A stretch of DNA of 64,000 nt from Clostridium polyendosporum (GTDB lineage: Bacteria; Bacillota; Clostridia; Clostridiales; Clostridiaceae): contig NZ_BOPZ01000004.1 in assembly GCF_018332455.1 (NCBI RefSeq), forward strand, positions 62,001 through 126,000, in the 5' to 3' direction. The notes below the pieces were generated by a model, which had not been told where the DNA came from, made no database searches, and saw only the letters and a program-made list of their open reading frames with translations. Positions 44,505 to 56,962 of the stretch are shown here, one piece after another; positions within the stretch are counted from its first letter, which is position 1; every line of letters starts with the position of its first letter. The position numbers were made by a program, and so were the translations under genes.

Positions 44505-46799
44505 TTACGAATTGCATAAATTTCTATTTAAAACTTCATTTGCTACCACGACTTGTCCCACAGAAACTCCACCATCATTCATCGGTACTAATTTATTTGT
44601 ATAAACAATAAATTCATCATTTTTTAATTCATCAATTAATCTTTTAAGCAAGTAAGCATTTTGAAACACTCCACCGCTTAATGCCACCTCATTAATACCA
44701 GTATCTATTCTTATTAAATTGCACATTTCTTTAGAAAATCTAACTACTGTATTATGAAATTTAGCTGAAATAATCTCTTTGGGAACGCTAAGAAGTTTAT
44801 CTTTTATAACTCCCTCAATAATTTTATATGGCTCTATTATATAAGTACTATCTTTTCTAATATTATAAGAATAGTAATCTAAGCATTCATCAGAAATAAT
44901 TGCTTCCATTTCTACAGCAGCTTGCCCTTCATATGTAATGTTATCTCTTATTCCAATTAAACTAGCTACCGCATCATAAAAACGTCCCATACTAGAGGTT
45001 TCAGGACAATTAATATTTGCATCCAAAACAGACAAAAGCTTAATAGCCTTGTTACCATAAAGTTCCATTAACATTTCTTTTAATTTACTATTAACATTAT
45101 CCCTACTATCTCTCTCTAATTTAAACATGCTATAAAGATATGATACTGCCATTCTCCATGGCTCTTCTACAGCCTTTTCACCCCCAGGCATTTTTACGTA
45201 ATCCAGGTACCCTAATCTTTTAAAATCCCTAGTATCACAAAGTAAAAACTCCCCTCCCCATATCTTTCCATCAGTACCATAGCCCGTTCCATCAAAGGCT
45301 ATTCCTATAACTTTACTACTTACATTATTTTCAACTAAACAACTAACAACATGTGCATGGTGATGCTGTACTTGGATTTTAGGCAGATTTAAACTGTTTG
45401 CATATTCATTTGCTGCATAGTTAGGATGCATATCATAAGCTAGATATTTAGGATAAAAGGAAAATATGTTTTTATAATGTGTAATATTGTTTTTATAATG
45501 TTCATAGGTTTCCAAATTTCCCAAATCTCCATTATGCTGACTTAAAAACAAGAAATTTTCCTTAGCAATGCTGAAGGTGTTTTTCATATTAGAACCACAT
45601 GCTAAAATCTCCCTAATTCCACTTCTTTTTAAAGGTTCTGGTGCATATCCTCTTGCTCTTCTTATCATCCTAACCTCATCATCCATTACCCTTACCACTG
45701 AATCATCCACTGGTATATAAATATCTCTATTATGTTGTAAGAAATAATCTACAACATGTCCCAGTTTTTCTACAGCACTGTCATTTTTGAATTCTAAAGG
45801 TAGCCCATAAATATTGGCACTAGTCATTATTAAAACTTCTATTCCACTTGAAAATAATAACTGATGCAAAGGAGTATATGGCAACATAACACCTAACGTT
45901 TTCTGGCGTGGAGCAATACACTGTGGTAGGTTATAATCTTCTCTTTGTTTTAAAATTACTATTGGCTTCCTTATCCCAGTAAGGACTTGCTCTTCGATAG
46001 CATTTACATGACAGTACTTTTTGACAACTTCCATATCTTTCATCATTACTGCAAAAGGTTTATCCTGTCGCTTTTTTCTTACTCTTAACAGATCTATAGC
46101 TTCTGAATCAGTTCCATCACAAACTAAATGAAATCCCCCAAGCCCTTTTATTGCAAAAATTTTACCATCTTTGAATTTTTTGCTTGTCCATTCGATAACA
46201 TCATCAACTTCTATTTTTGTCCCATCAGAATCCTCAATCCAAATATTAGGGCCACAATCACTGCATGCATTGGGCTGTGCATGAAATCTTCTATTAGTTA
46301 AATCAATATACTCTCTTTTACAATCCCCACACATTGTAAATTCTTTCATAGTTGTTTTTTCCCTATCATAAGGAATAGACTTAATTATTGAAAATCTTGG
46401 CCCACAATTAGTGCAGTTAGTAAAAGCATATCTATATCTTTTATTTAAGGGATCTGATATATCTCTGATACACTCCTTACAGGTAGCCATATCTGGTGAG
46501 ATAAGAGTAATCTTTTTTTCTTTTTTTTCACTTTCCCTTATCTCGAAATCTACATAATTATTTAACTCTAGTTCCTCTATGATTATATTTTCTATTTTTG
46601 CAAGTGGAGGTGTATTATATTTTAGCTCACTAATAAACTCATTTAGCCTGTCTTCGTTCCCTTCTATATCTATATCTACCCCTTCAGAATTATTGTTAAC
46701 CCACCCTTTTAAGTTATATAAAATTGCTAAGTTATAAACAAAAGGACGAAAACCTACTCCCTGTACGATGCCTCTTATCTTTAAAAATACTCTTTTCAT
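44505..46799 (-). CDS. hypF: Carbamoyltransferase HypF
   Basis: Makes carbamoyl-adenylate and passes carbamoyl to HypE for CN synthesis. 764 residues. Acylphosphatase domain (GIVQGVGFRPFVYNLA), two zinc-finger modules (CKECIRD...CTNCGPRF and CGDCKREY...CSDCGP), a YrdC-like domain (KGLGGFHLVCDGTD, MTSANIYGLP) and a C-terminal Kae1-like domain (HHHAHVVSCLVEN, GIAFDGTGYGTDG, LSGGVFQNAYLLKRL). It is complete. It lies downstream of the transporter genes and upstream of the hydrogenase promoter. Confidence 0.97.
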   Translation of the reverse strand: MKRVFLKIRGIVQGVGFRPFVYNLAILYNLKGWVNNNSEGVDIDIEGNEDRLNEFISELKYNTPPLAKIENIIIEELELNNYVDFEIRESEKKEKKITLISPDMATCKECIRDISDPLNKRYRYAFTNCTNCGPRFSIIKSIPYDREKTTMKEFTMCGDCKREYIDLTNRRFHAQPNACSDCGPNIWIEDSDGTKIEVDDVIEWTSKKFKDGKIFAIKGLGGFHLVCDGTDSEAIDLLRVRKKRQDKPFAVMMKDMEVVKKYCHVNAIEEQVLTGIRKPIVILKQREDYNLPQCIAPRQKTLGVMLPYTPLHQLLFSSGIEVLIMTSANIYGLPLEFKNDSAVEKLGHVVDYFLQHNRDIYIPVDDSVVRVMDDEVRMIRRARGYAPEPLKRSGIREILACGSNMKNTFSIAKENFLFLSQHNGDLGNLETYEHYKNNITHYKNIFSFYPKYLAYDMHPNYAANEYANSLNLPKIQVQHHHAHVVSCLVENNVSSKVIGIAFDGTGYGTDGKIWGGEFLLCDTRDFKRLGYLDYVKMPGGEKAVEEPWRMAVSYLYSMFKLERDSRDNVNSKLKEMLMELYGNKAIKLLSVLDANINCPETSSMGRFYDAVASLIGIRDNITYEGQAAVEMEAIISDECLDYYSYNIRKDSTYIIEPYKIIEGVIKDKLLSVPKEIISAKFHNTVVRFSKEMCNLIRIDTGINEVALSGGVFQNAYLLKRLIDELKNDEFIVYTNKLVPMNDGGVSVGQVVVANEVLNRNLCNS

Positions 46800-46824
46800 A
46801 ATAAAACCTACCTATAAGTATCTA

Positions 46825-47550
46825 TTACTTTATATTATGTAGCCTCAAGAACTGCTCATCCTTGATCACCTGATTATAATCACAATGTTTTACAATACAA
46901 TGTTCATCAGAAAAAACTATTATCTTATTAAATACTCCCTCTAAGTATTCAAAATCATGAGTAGCACATATAATGGTTTTTCCATAAGAATTAAGCTTGA
47001 TTAGCAAATCCCTCAAAAAACTCTTTGTCTTTGGATCTAGGCTATTTGTCGGTTCATCTAATATCAAAACATCAGGATTAAGTGATAATACACTAGCTAT
47101 CGCTACCCTCTTTTTTTCTCCTCCACTTAAATTGTAGGGTGCAATATCTGATAGATCTCCAATGTGTAACATATTTAAACAATCCCTCACCCTGACCTGT
47201 ACCTCTTTTTCATCGATTCCCATTTGTCTAGGTCCAAAAGCAATCTCATCATAAACCGTAGAACAGAAAAGCTGTGCATCAGAATTTTGGAATACAAAAC
47301 CTAACTTTTTATGAAAAAGTTTAGCAAACTTATTGTTCCTCATAGCTTTTTCACTTATTTCTGATCCTTCAAAAACGTAACTTCCTACACTTGGGAATAC
47401 TAAGCCATTCAAAAGCTTTAAGAACGTTGATTTACCGCTACCATTAGGTCCTATTATAGCAACAGAATCTCCCTTTTCTATCCTAATGTTTATATCCTTC
47501 AATGCTATTCTATTTTTATAACTAAAAGTTAAATTGCTAATTTCTATCAT
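46825..47550 (-). CDS. cbiO: ECF transporter ATP-binding protein (CbiO/NikO type)
   Basis: 241 residues. Walker A IGPNGSGKSTFLKL, Q-loop FQNSDAQLF, signature LSGGEKKRVAIA, Walker B VLILDEPTNSLDP and switch His in CATHDFEYL. Energises uptake by the CbiM/CbiQ membrane subunits encoded just upstream. Location beside the hyp genes points to nickel. Confidence 0.94.
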   Translation of the reverse strand: MIEISNLTFSYKNRIALKDINIRIEKGDSVAIIGPNGSGKSTFLKLLNGLVFPSVGSYVFEGSEISEKAMRNNKFAKLFHKKLGFVFQNSDAQLFCSTVYDEIAFGPRQMGIDEKEVQVRVRDCLNMLHIGDLSDIAPYNLSGGEKKRVAIASVLSLNPDVLILDEPTNSLDPKTKSFLRDLLIKLNSYGKTIICATHDFEYLEGVFNKIIVFSDEHCIVKHCDYNQVIKDEQFLRLHNIK

Positions 47551-47554
47551 TTCT

Positions 47555-48349
47555 TCACATCCTGTTAAAGATTATAAATGCTAAAACTAAAACTATAATA
47601 AATAAACCATAAATATAATCTACTAAATTTAACTTAAATTTAGTAAGATGCACATACTCTCCCTGAAAGCCTCTGCATTCCATAGCTAAGTAAAGCTCAT
47701 CTCCTAAGTCCTTTGATTTTAAAAAAAGTGTTCCTATCATCTCTGATACTGACGTATATTTATCTTCATTTTTACCTATAGATCTCAGCTTAAGAGCATA
47801 TAACATATCTAAAGAGAATTCACCAAGTATATATATGTACCTTAAAGTTATTTCCATAACTAGAATAAAAATATCTGGGATATACAATAGTTTTAAAGCA
47901 CCTACTATATCATTCCACTTAGTAGTAAAAGATAAAATATTAGTAACTAAAACAGCACTTAAAATTCTCATTACAATTATTAAGCTATTATAGACATTAC
48001 CTGCAATTATAGAAGGGATTAATGCAATTAGGGTAAAAATGGGGATTACTAGGCTTATGCATAAAATTTTTTTAATTTCCTCTTTATTTAATAAAGCGAA
48101 CATAACAAACAAATAGCTATAAATTACTAATGTAAATTTATAGCTTTTAGAAATTGATATTAAAATAATAATTAAGAGTGATGAAATTAACTTTAATGCA
48201 GGATTAATACTATGAATCCTTGATGGAAATCTTCTACTACTCCTTTTTATACTGGATAATACACCTAGCAATGAAAATATACTTTTATCAACGAACGCAT
48301 CCTTATCTTCTTTAGGGACATAATCATCCTGCTTAAAAAGCCAATCCAT
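47555..48349 (-). CDS. cbiQ: ECF transporter transmembrane protein (CbiQ/NikQ type)
   Basis: 264 residues. Five or so membrane helices and the ATPase-coupling segment AMECRGFQGEY characteristic of T components. An N-terminal acidic segment (QDDYVPKEDKDAF) precedes the first helix. Six bases separate it from cbiM and four from cbiO. Confidence 0.93.
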   Translation of the reverse strand: MDWLFKQDDYVPKEDKDAFVDKSIFSLLGVLSSIKRSSRRFPSRIHSINPALKLISSLLIIILISISKSYKFTLVIYSYLFVMFALLNKEEIKKILCISLVIPIFTLIALIPSIIAGNVYNSLIIVMRILSAVLVTNILSFTTKWNDIVGALKLLYIPDIFILVMEITLRYIYILGEFSLDMLYALKLRSIGKNEDKYTSVSEMIGTLFLKSKDLGDELYLAMECRGFQGEYVHLTKFKLNLVDYIYGLFIIVLVLAFIIFNRM

Positions 48350-48355
48350 AATTTA

Positions 48356-49345
48356 TCACCTATCCCTTACTACCAAAACTTTTTTATTTATTAATTTTAT
48401 TATTATATATATTCCTAATACTCCTAACACAGCAGATATTATGTATCCTACAGTTTCTGGCAATCCTGTTACCACATAGTCAAGAAATATTGTTTTATAA
48501 CTTAATCCATTTTGCATTCCTTGCGGAACATATCCTATCAATCCTTTTAGTTCCTCAACACTCCATTCCCCCCAAGCAGTGCCACTAGCAAGAAGCCCAA
48601 GTGGACATAAAATGATCATAGTAGCAATTAAAGCATATATAGGTCTTAATCTTAATTGACTATTTTCTGATTCATGTTTACGATAAATTACTTCAGGTGA
48701 TAATTTTCTAACATACATATATACTCCTGCTGTAATAATCCCTTCCACTACCCCAGCAACCAAAAGATGTGGAACTAACATTGATGGTATTGTGACTTTA
48801 AGTGGATATGGACAATAGATAGGAAATCCCAAAATACTCTTAAACAATATTGGCTGTATTCCAAATTCTATAGCAGCTAAAAAAGCAGCAGCATTTATAC
48901 TTATATAGGCTCCAAAAAATGCAGCAATGTAATTTCTATTTTTATTTTCACTTTTTCCTTTTATTAATTTAAAAATATAATATCCTATAAACGGCATGAT
49001 AAATGCCATATTAAATGCATTTACTCCAAATGCAAGTATACCTCCATCTCCAAAAAATAAAGCTTGTATAGCAAGAGCAACAGTAATAGAAATTACAGCA
49101 GCATATGGCCCTAAAAGAATTGCAACTAGAGTAGAACCTACAGCGTGACCTGTAGTTCCTCCTGGAAGAGGAATATTGAACATCATAATAAGAAATGAAA
49201 AAGCAGCGCATATACCTAATAAAGGAAATTTCCTTTTATTGAACTCATTTTTGACCTTATCAACTGCTCTTCTCCATACAACAACCATAACAGTAGCTAG
49301 CGAAATACATGTTGATGGACTTAAATAATTATCCGGAATATGCAT
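48356..49345 (-). CDS. cbiM: ECF transporter substrate-binding component (CbiM/NikMN type)
   Basis: 329 residues. The mature N-terminus MHIPDNYLSP carries the metal-chelating Met-His of Ni/Co S components. The CbiM body continues with NIPLPGGTTGHAVGST and INAAAFLAAIEFGIQPI. A C-terminal extension with SGTAWGEWSVEE and a final helix corresponds to the N component, so this is a fused NikMN-type protein. Nickel rather than cobalt is inferred from the hydrogenase context; no cobalamin genes or riboswitch are nearby. Confidence 0.92.
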   Translation of the reverse strand: MHIPDNYLSPSTCISLATVMVVVWRRAVDKVKNEFNKRKFPLLGICAAFSFLIMMFNIPLPGGTTGHAVGSTLVAILLGPYAAVISITVALAIQALFFGDGGILAFGVNAFNMAFIMPFIGYYIFKLIKGKSENKNRNYIAAFFGAYISINAAAFLAAIEFGIQPILFKSILGFPIYCPYPLKVTIPSMLVPHLLVAGVVEGIITAGVYMYVRKLSPEVIYRKHESENSQLRLRPIYALIATMIILCPLGLLASGTAWGEWSVEELKGLIGYVPQGMQNGLSYKTIFLDYVVTGLPETVGYIISAVLGVLGIYIIIKLINKKVLVVRDR

Positions 49346-49723
49346 GAAATCCCTCCTAGTTAATATATTTTATCGGAATTTTATATATTTTTCAGTTAGA
49401 TATATAATTTTAATACCTTTTTAAGTAACATTAACAATTTTTTATAAACTTTTGATTACCTTTTGGTTAACTTAATGTTAAATATCTGATAAAATATTAA
49501 ATAAAAGTAGTATTATCCTAAATTTAGCAAATAAATATGAAAGATTGATATTAACCAATCTTATAGTTATATCACTTTAAGCTCAGTTCCTCACATGAAT
49601 TATTCTGTTTTTATCATGTTTTGTTACTTTATGTTATGTTTTATTATAAATTATACTTAACAGCAAATCAATATCAAATTCAAATTTTACCAAGTATCCA
49701 TAGTTGTTTTGTTAGTAAATCTA
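49346..49723. other. Gene-free spacer upstream of the nickel transporter
   Basis: AT-rich with no convincing ORF. On the minus strand, TTGTTA with TATTAA 16 bases on could be the cbiM promoter. No cobalamin or NiCo riboswitch signature was recognised. CATGTGAGGAA near 49590 (minus) resembles part of the structured element at 50.3 kb but similarity does not extend. Confidence 0.4.
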
Positions 49724-49726
49724 TAA

Positions 49727-49766
49727 AAAAAAGAATTCAGTCTTCACTTAGACTGAATTCTTTTTT
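49727..49766. terminator. Intrinsic terminator
   Basis: AAAAAAGAATTCAGTCT/AGACTGAATTCTTTTTT, a perfect 17-bp stem with a 6-base loop. Its sequence resembles the terminator at 50461-50500. Confidence 0.92.
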
Positions 49767-49823
49767 ACACTTTGTACTGCAAAATGCAATAATTTTAAAA
49801 TGTTAGCTGGTAAAATGAGAATT

Positions 49824-49868
49824 ATATTTCCTATTTCAATGATAACAGTATCTTTCACAATTAATCTC
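49824..49868 (-). pseudogene. 5' fragment of hydrogenase maturation protease gene
   Basis: About 46 bases match the start of the protease gene at 40765 with only 4 differences. Translated from a GTG at 49858 it reads VKDTVIIEIGNI, against MKDTVIIGIGNI in the intact gene, then diverges. It lies between the small membrane gene at 49872 and the terminator at 49727. Confidence 0.8.
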
Positions 49869-49871
49869 TTA

Positions 49872-50096
49872 TTATTCTCTTTCTCTTATAAAATTTATAA
49901 TAATATATACTATCCCACCCAATATAATAAACTTAAGATAGGAAGATAGGAAAACAACTACTATATAAGCAAGTATAATAGCTAGAATAATATAAAGTAA
50001 TCTTCCTGCTGATCCTTTAAATGAAACCTTCAGCAATCCTTCACTTAACCCAAATATTAAGAGACAAATAAATAATAAAATTATATAATAAAACAT
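49872..50096 (-). CDS. Small hydrophobic membrane protein
   Basis: 74 residues, nearly all hydrophobic: three membrane segments (IILLFICLLIFGL, LLYIILAIILAYIVVVFL, FIILGGIVYIIINFI) and a charged C-terminus (RERE). No family recognised. The ATG has GGAG 11 bases upstream. It sits at the right edge of the hydrogenase island just before the protease fragment. Confidence 0.55.
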   Translation of the reverse strand: MFYYIILLFICLLIFGLSEGLLKVSFKGSAGRLLYIILAIILAYIVVVFLSSYLKFIILGGIVYIIINFIRERE

Positions 50097-50136
50097 AGCT
50101 TTATATTCTCCTATAAGGCTTATTTACATAAGAAAA

Positions 50137-50221
50137 ATCTTATTATAGATAAATAACTTTAGACAAATTTAATTTATGAAATGGCAATAAATCAATTCAG
50201 TTATGAAGGTGTTTATCTATA
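50137..50221 (+). repeat. Composite family I/II repeat
   Basis: ATAGATAAATAACTTTA is followed by AATTTATGAAATGGCAATAA (family I core) and then CAGTTATGAAGGTGTTTATC (family II end). The order of the two motifs is opposite to that at 30082-30143. Confidence 0.55.
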
Positions 50222-50264
50222 TTATCAATATATCTTATAATACTTTATAGTTTAAGTTACAATT

Positions 50265-50460
50265 TCATATAAAAAAATCGTCAAGGCGACTGTGGAGCTG
50301 TCGATTTTTTTACGCATCTGCCTTTCCAACCACATGTGAGGAAAAATTGGCAGGCGAACTATATTTTTTACTCTTTAGGTGTCGTAATTAAACTGACCAT
50401 CCTAAATTACAGTTTCAAGTTATTAACAATTATTGAATTTTATAGCTGTTCTAAAGAATT
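50265..50460. ncRNA. Candidate structured element, copy 2
   Basis: Nearly identical to 12769-12965: the A7-TCG...CGA-T7 hairpin (50271-50315), the CTGCC/GGCAG helix with TTTCC/GGAAA and the CACATGTG loop, then the segment beginning TTTTTTACTCTTTAGG. It lies downstream of dnaJ as copy 1 lies downstream of rpoD. Relative to copy 1 it lacks five bases within a T-rich run, and most later differences would change amino acids, arguing against coding. Confidence 0.5.
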
Positions 50461-50500
50461 AAAAAGGAATCCAGTCTTTACACAGACCGAATTCCTTTTT
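50461..50500. terminator. dnaJ terminator
   Basis: AAAAAGGAAT-CCA-GTCT paired with AGAC-CGA-ATTCCTTTTT, about 14 pairs plus mismatches, 6-base loop, flanked by A and T runs. Confidence 0.85.
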
Positions 50501-50576
50501 GATTCTTTAGGAATCTATATAAGATTATTCTCAATAACTCAATATAAATTCTACTGACGGCCAGATTAAATATATC

Positions 50577-51716
50577 TTAGCCAAAAATCTTGCCCATAAA
50601 TCCTTTTTTGTCTTTTCCATCCTTAGAGTCCTTTGGTTCCTCAAAGACCTCTCCTGAAGCCTCCATAAAGAGCTTTAAGGCTTCTTTTTGCTTATCGTTT
50701 AAGTTCTTTGGTACATCTACTATGATGTTTACATACTGATCTCCTCTTCCTGAAGAGTTAACCCTTGGTACACCTTTACCCTTTAATCTAAATAATGTAC
50801 CTGGTTGAGTTCCAGCAGGCACAGTATACTTAACATCTCCATCTACTGTAGGTACTTTTATTTCCGTACCTAGAGCAGCTTTTGCCATGCTTAGATGGTA
50901 ATCAATATAGATATCAAAGCCACTTCTCTTAAATGTCTTAGAAGACATTACATTTATTCTTAAATATAGATCTCCTGGAGGACCTCCATTAGCACCATGC
51001 TCACCTTGTCCTCTAAGAGGCATTACATTACCTGTATCTACTCCTGCAGGTACTTTTACAGATATTTTTCTTGTTTTTCTTACCTTACCTTTTCCCTTAC
51101 ACTCTAGACATGGATCATCTATAATCTGACCCGTTCCTCCACATCTGTCACAAGCTGACGTAGATATAAAGTTTCCAAATGGAGTTTGTCTTTGGGACCT
51201 TACTTGGCCAGAACCACCACACTTTGGACAGCTCTTTGGAGCTGAGCCTGATTTTGCTCCTGTTCCTTTACAACTTTCACAGTTTTCACTTCTTGTTATA
51301 GATATTTCCTTATCCACACCAAATACAGCTTCTTCAAAATTTAAAGTTAGAGTATATTCTATATCAGCGCCACGAGAAGGACCATTTCTTCTTCCGCCTC
51401 CTCCGAAACCACCACCAAAGAATGTCTCAAATATATCCCCAAAGCCTCCCATACCACCAAAATCAAAGCCTTCAAAGCCGCCTCCGCCAGCTCCAAAATC
51501 AGCTGTACCAAATTGATCATACTGTGCTTTCTTCTGAGGATCACTTAAAACTTGATAAGCTTCATTTATTTCTTTAAATCTTTCTTCAGCTTCTTTATTG
51601 TCTTGATTTCTATCTGGATGGTACTTTAATGCAAGCTTTCTAAAGGCTTTCTTAATTTCATCATCACTTGCACCTTTTTCTAGTCCAAGTATCTCATAAT
51701 AATCTCTATTAGCCAA
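50577..51716 (-). CDS. dnaJ: Chaperone protein DnaJ
   Basis: About 379 residues. J domain with HPD (LKYHPDRN), Gly/Phe-rich linker, four zinc-finger repeats CxxCxGxG ([32 protein letters not shown]) and C-terminal substrate domains. The TTG at 51716 ([11 protein letters not shown]) is preferred because AGGTGGTG lies 6 bases upstream; a GTG at 51728 overlaps that site. Last gene of hrcA-grpE-dnaK-dnaJ. Confidence 0.97.
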   Translation of the reverse strand: MANRDYYEILGLEKGASDDEIKKAFRKLALKYHPDRNQDNKEAEERFKEINEAYQVLSDPQKKAQYDQFGTADFGAGGGGFEGFDFGGMGGFGDIFETFFGGGFGGGGRRNGPSRGADIEYTLTLNFEEAVFGVDKEISITRSENCESCKGTGAKSGSAPKSCPKCGGSGQVRSQRQTPFGNFISTSACDRCGGTGQIIDDPCLECKGKGKVRKTRKISVKVPAGVDTGNVMPLRGQGEHGANGGPPGDLYLRINVMSSKTFKRSGFDIYIDYHLSMAKAALGTEIKVPTVDGDVKYTVPAGTQPGTLFRLKGKGVPRVNSSGRGDQYVNIIVDVPKNLNDKQKEALKLFMEASGEVFEEPKDSKDGKDKKGFMGKIFG

Positions 51717-51825
51717 ATATTTCACCACCTAGTTCTATTAATTATGTAACCTAATGATTTAAGAAAGGGAAGACGAGTTTGCCTTCCCATGTCATATTAT
51801 ATATGAATTCTTTTATTTGTTACAA

Positions 51826-54359
<2,534 letters not shown>

Positions 54360-54438
54360 AGTATTATTCTCACACCTCATCTCTATTTTTAATGCCATAT
54401 GAACAATCACGTTTATTAAAAATGGAACTTGTTTATTC

Positions 54439-55467
54439 TTATTTTAAACCTTGATTTCTCAAAGTTTCATTTAGCTCTTTCATCACTTCTGCCATAATAG
54501 AGATTACCTTAGAGTAATTTATTCTTCTCGGGCCAATAAGTCCTATAGTTCCCAGTGGCCTTCCTCCAAGTGAATATACTGCTGAAATGACACTACAATC
54601 CCTAGCCTCAGGAAGGAAATTTTCATCTCCAATTTTTATAGTCATATTACTGTCACTTTTTATGAGTTTTGAAACATAATCCTTGTTATATAAAAGAGAC
54701 AGTATTTCCTTTGCCTTTTCGATGTCATTATACTCAGGATAGTTAAAAATATTTGTAGTTCCTTCCATGAAGACTTCTGATGAATCAGAAGTGTTCAAGG
54801 TTTCATACAAAGCTGGAATAAGTTCATTAAAGATTTCTTCGAATCCTACTAAATCTACTTTTAACTTATTAATAACTTCTAGATTAATTTGTTCAATTGT
54901 AAGATTTCTCAATCTACGATTTATAATGTTATTTATTCTTAAAAGAGTATCCATAGGTGGTACTTTTGAAACCCTAATTAAAGTATTCTTAATAAGACCG
55001 CTATCAGTAACTATGACACATAAAAGATTATTAATATCAACATTTATTAACTGTATAGATTTAATTTGACTCTTCTTTACAGAAGGAGCATTTACTATAC
55101 AAGTAAGTTTGGTTAACTCTGATAATAAAGTACTAGTCTGCTTTATAACCTTGTCAACTTCATAAAGTGCCGCGTCTATGATACACTTTCTTATTTTGAA
55201 CTCTTCTTCCAAACTCAACCTTTCATATTCTACTAACCTATCCACATAAAGTCTGTAGCCTTTGCTAGAGGGTACTCTGCCTGCTGATGTATGAGGCTGT
55301 TCTAAATAACCCATATCTTCTAAATCAGACATTTCATTTCTTATTGTGGCAGAACTTACACCTAGAGCATATTTTTTAGCGATAGTCCTAGACCCTACTG
55401 GCTCTCCAGTGGTTATATAATCATTTATTATTGACTGGAGAATTTTTATCTTTCTTTCATCTATCAC
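54439..55467 (-). CDS. hrcA: Heat-inducible transcription repressor HrcA
   Basis: About 342 residues. Winged helix ([43 protein letters not shown]) and a GAF-like dimer domain. It represses class I heat-shock genes at CIRCE. A GTG at 55467 with GAGGTG 6 bases upstream is preferred over ATGs that overlap that site. It is first in the operon, immediately behind a perfect CIRCE. Confidence 0.96.
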   Translation of the reverse strand: MIDERKIKILQSIINDYITTGEPVGSRTIAKKYALGVSSATIRNEMSDLEDMGYLEQPHTSAGRVPSSKGYRLYVDRLVEYERLSLEEEFKIRKCIIDAALYEVDKVIKQTSTLLSELTKLTCIVNAPSVKKSQIKSIQLINVDINNLLCVIVTDSGLIKNTLIRVSKVPPMDTLLRINNIINRRLRNLTIEQINLEVINKLKVDLVGFEEIFNELIPALYETLNTSDSSEVFMEGTTNIFNYPEYNDIEKAKEILSLLYNKDYVSKLIKSDSNMTIKIGDENFLPEARDCSVISAVYSLGGRPLGTIGLIGPRRINYSKVISIMAEVMKELNETLRNQGLK

Positions 55468-55484
55468 TAACATCACCTCTTTTG

Positions 55485-55553
55485 TTAGCACTCACTTCAA
55501 CTGAGTGCTAATGACTACGATTTAAATATATTATTTATATATTTTTTTGTCAA
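55485..55553 (-). promoter_or_regulatory. hrcA promoter and CIRCE operator
   Basis: TTAGCACTC-N9-GAGTGCTAA (55485-55511) is a perfect CIRCE. Upstream on the minus strand TTGACA (55548-55553), 17 bases, and TATATT (55525-55530) form the promoter. HrcA binding would block the whole chaperone operon. Confidence 0.95.
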
Positions 55554-55788
55554 TTTTATTTATATGAAGATAATAATTAATTTTCACAAAAATAATGAAT
55601 ATATTGTGTTTTTCTCATCATTTCTTTTATTTACTAAGAATTTCATTAAATATTATAAAAAATCAGTCTTACTCGTACCTTTAGACACTAATAATCAAGT
55701 AAAGAATATTAAAATTTAATGTTATATAAAAAACTATTGATATTTAGAAGTTACTTTTTTCTCTATAGTTTCACTTAGATTAAATTTT

Positions 55789-56919
55789 TCATAGAGTTAA
55801 TATAAAATCGCTCATTACATAATTTGAAAGCTCAATACCTTTATTACTTAAATATATTTTCCCACCGTTTTTTATTAATAACCCTTCAGCTATATGTTTA
55901 TTAATAACAGTTTTATAAATTTTTTCAATTTTTATTCCAAACTTTTTATAAAACTTTTCCTCTGAAATTCCTTGAGTTTTTCTCAACCCCATAAACACAA
56001 ATTCTTCCATATCATCCTCTTTAGTATTTACAATTACTTCATTAAAAGTTTTTTCATCATCTTCAACTGCCTTAATATAATCTTCAATACTTTCAAAGTT
56101 CTTATATCTTGTTCCCTCTATATATGAGGCCGCTGCACTTCCACAACCTAAATATTCTTCAAGCTCCCAGTACACAATATTATGTCTACATTCTTTTCCT
56201 TGCTTCGAAAAGTTTGATATTTCATACTGATGATAACCTCTATTCTTTAAAACCTGCAGCGTAATTCTATACATTTCTCGTTCATCATCTTCTGAAGGTA
56301 ATGAAAGCTTATCATTTTCATATAATTTATAAAATATGGTTCCTTCTTCAACTATAAGGCTATAGGCTGAAATATGCTCTGGTTGTAATAAAAGAACCTT
56401 TTCTAAGGTTTCTTTCCACTGTTCTACCTTTTGATTAGGAAGACCAAACATTAAATCTACATTTATGTTTTTAAATCCAACGCTTCTTGCCAATAGATAA
56501 TTTTCTTTAAAATCTTCAAAACTATGAATTCTTCCTATTCTTTTCAAAAGTTCTTCTTGATATGCTTGAAGACCTATTGAAAGTCTATTTACCCCTTTAC
56601 TTTTCATAAGATTAAGTTTTTCCTCTGTTAAGGTTCCTGGATTACATTCTACGGTAAATTCTATATTGTTGGATAGATTTAAGGTATTCACTGCATTTAA
56701 AAGTTTTTCAAGTTCATTTAAATGCAAATAGGTGGGAGTTCCCCCACCTATAAATATAGTTGAAATATAATATTTGCTTGCTTTTTCCTTAATCTCTTTT
56801 ATTAAGGCATCAATATACCTCTCCATAAGAGTATCCTTACCGCAGAATGAAGGAAAGTCACAATACATGCACTTCTGTTTACAGAAAGGTATATGTATAT
56901 ATAACGATATTTTTTTCAT
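55789..56919 (-). CDS. hemW: Radical SAM heme chaperone HemW-like protein
   Basis: 376 residues. Radical-SAM motif CKQKCMYCDF, GGGTPTYL, and the C-terminal HemN-type domain. It has CxxxCxxC followed by DF rather than the CxxCxC extension of true coproporphyrinogen oxidase HemN, so heme insertion rather than oxidation is expected. Follows lepA as in Bacillus. Confidence 0.93.
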   Translation of the reverse strand: MKKISLYIHIPFCKQKCMYCDFPSFCGKDTLMERYIDALIKEIKEKASKYYISTIFIGGGTPTYLHLNELEKLLNAVNTLNLSNNIEFTVECNPGTLTEEKLNLMKSKGVNRLSIGLQAYQEELLKRIGRIHSFEDFKENYLLARSVGFKNINVDLMFGLPNQKVEQWKETLEKVLLLQPEHISAYSLIVEEGTIFYKLYENDKLSLPSEDDEREMYRITLQVLKNRGYHQYEISNFSKQGKECRHNIVYWELEEYLGCGSAAASYIEGTRYKNFESIEDYIKAVEDDEKTFNEVIVNTKEDDMEEFVFMGLRKTQGISEEKFYKKFGIKIEKIYKTVINKHIAEGLLIKNGGKIYLSNKGIELSNYVMSDFILTL

Positions 56920-56962
56920 ATATTTCCTCCATTCATTTTAAGAAAAAAGAGTTTACTTAAGG

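Noticed and set aside
49346-49560. Possible Rex, NikR or cobalamin-riboswitch control of the nickel transporter
   Set aside because: Only TTGTTAA half-sites were found; no full Rex palindrome, no convincing NikR box and no cobalamin riboswitch core.
49570-49605. Third copy of the structured element (CATGTGAGGAA match)
   Set aside because: The match is only about 11 bases and does not extend on either side.
49621-49806. Plus-strand ORF of 61 codons
   Set aside because: It runs through a strong terminator and has no ribosome site or recognisable composition.
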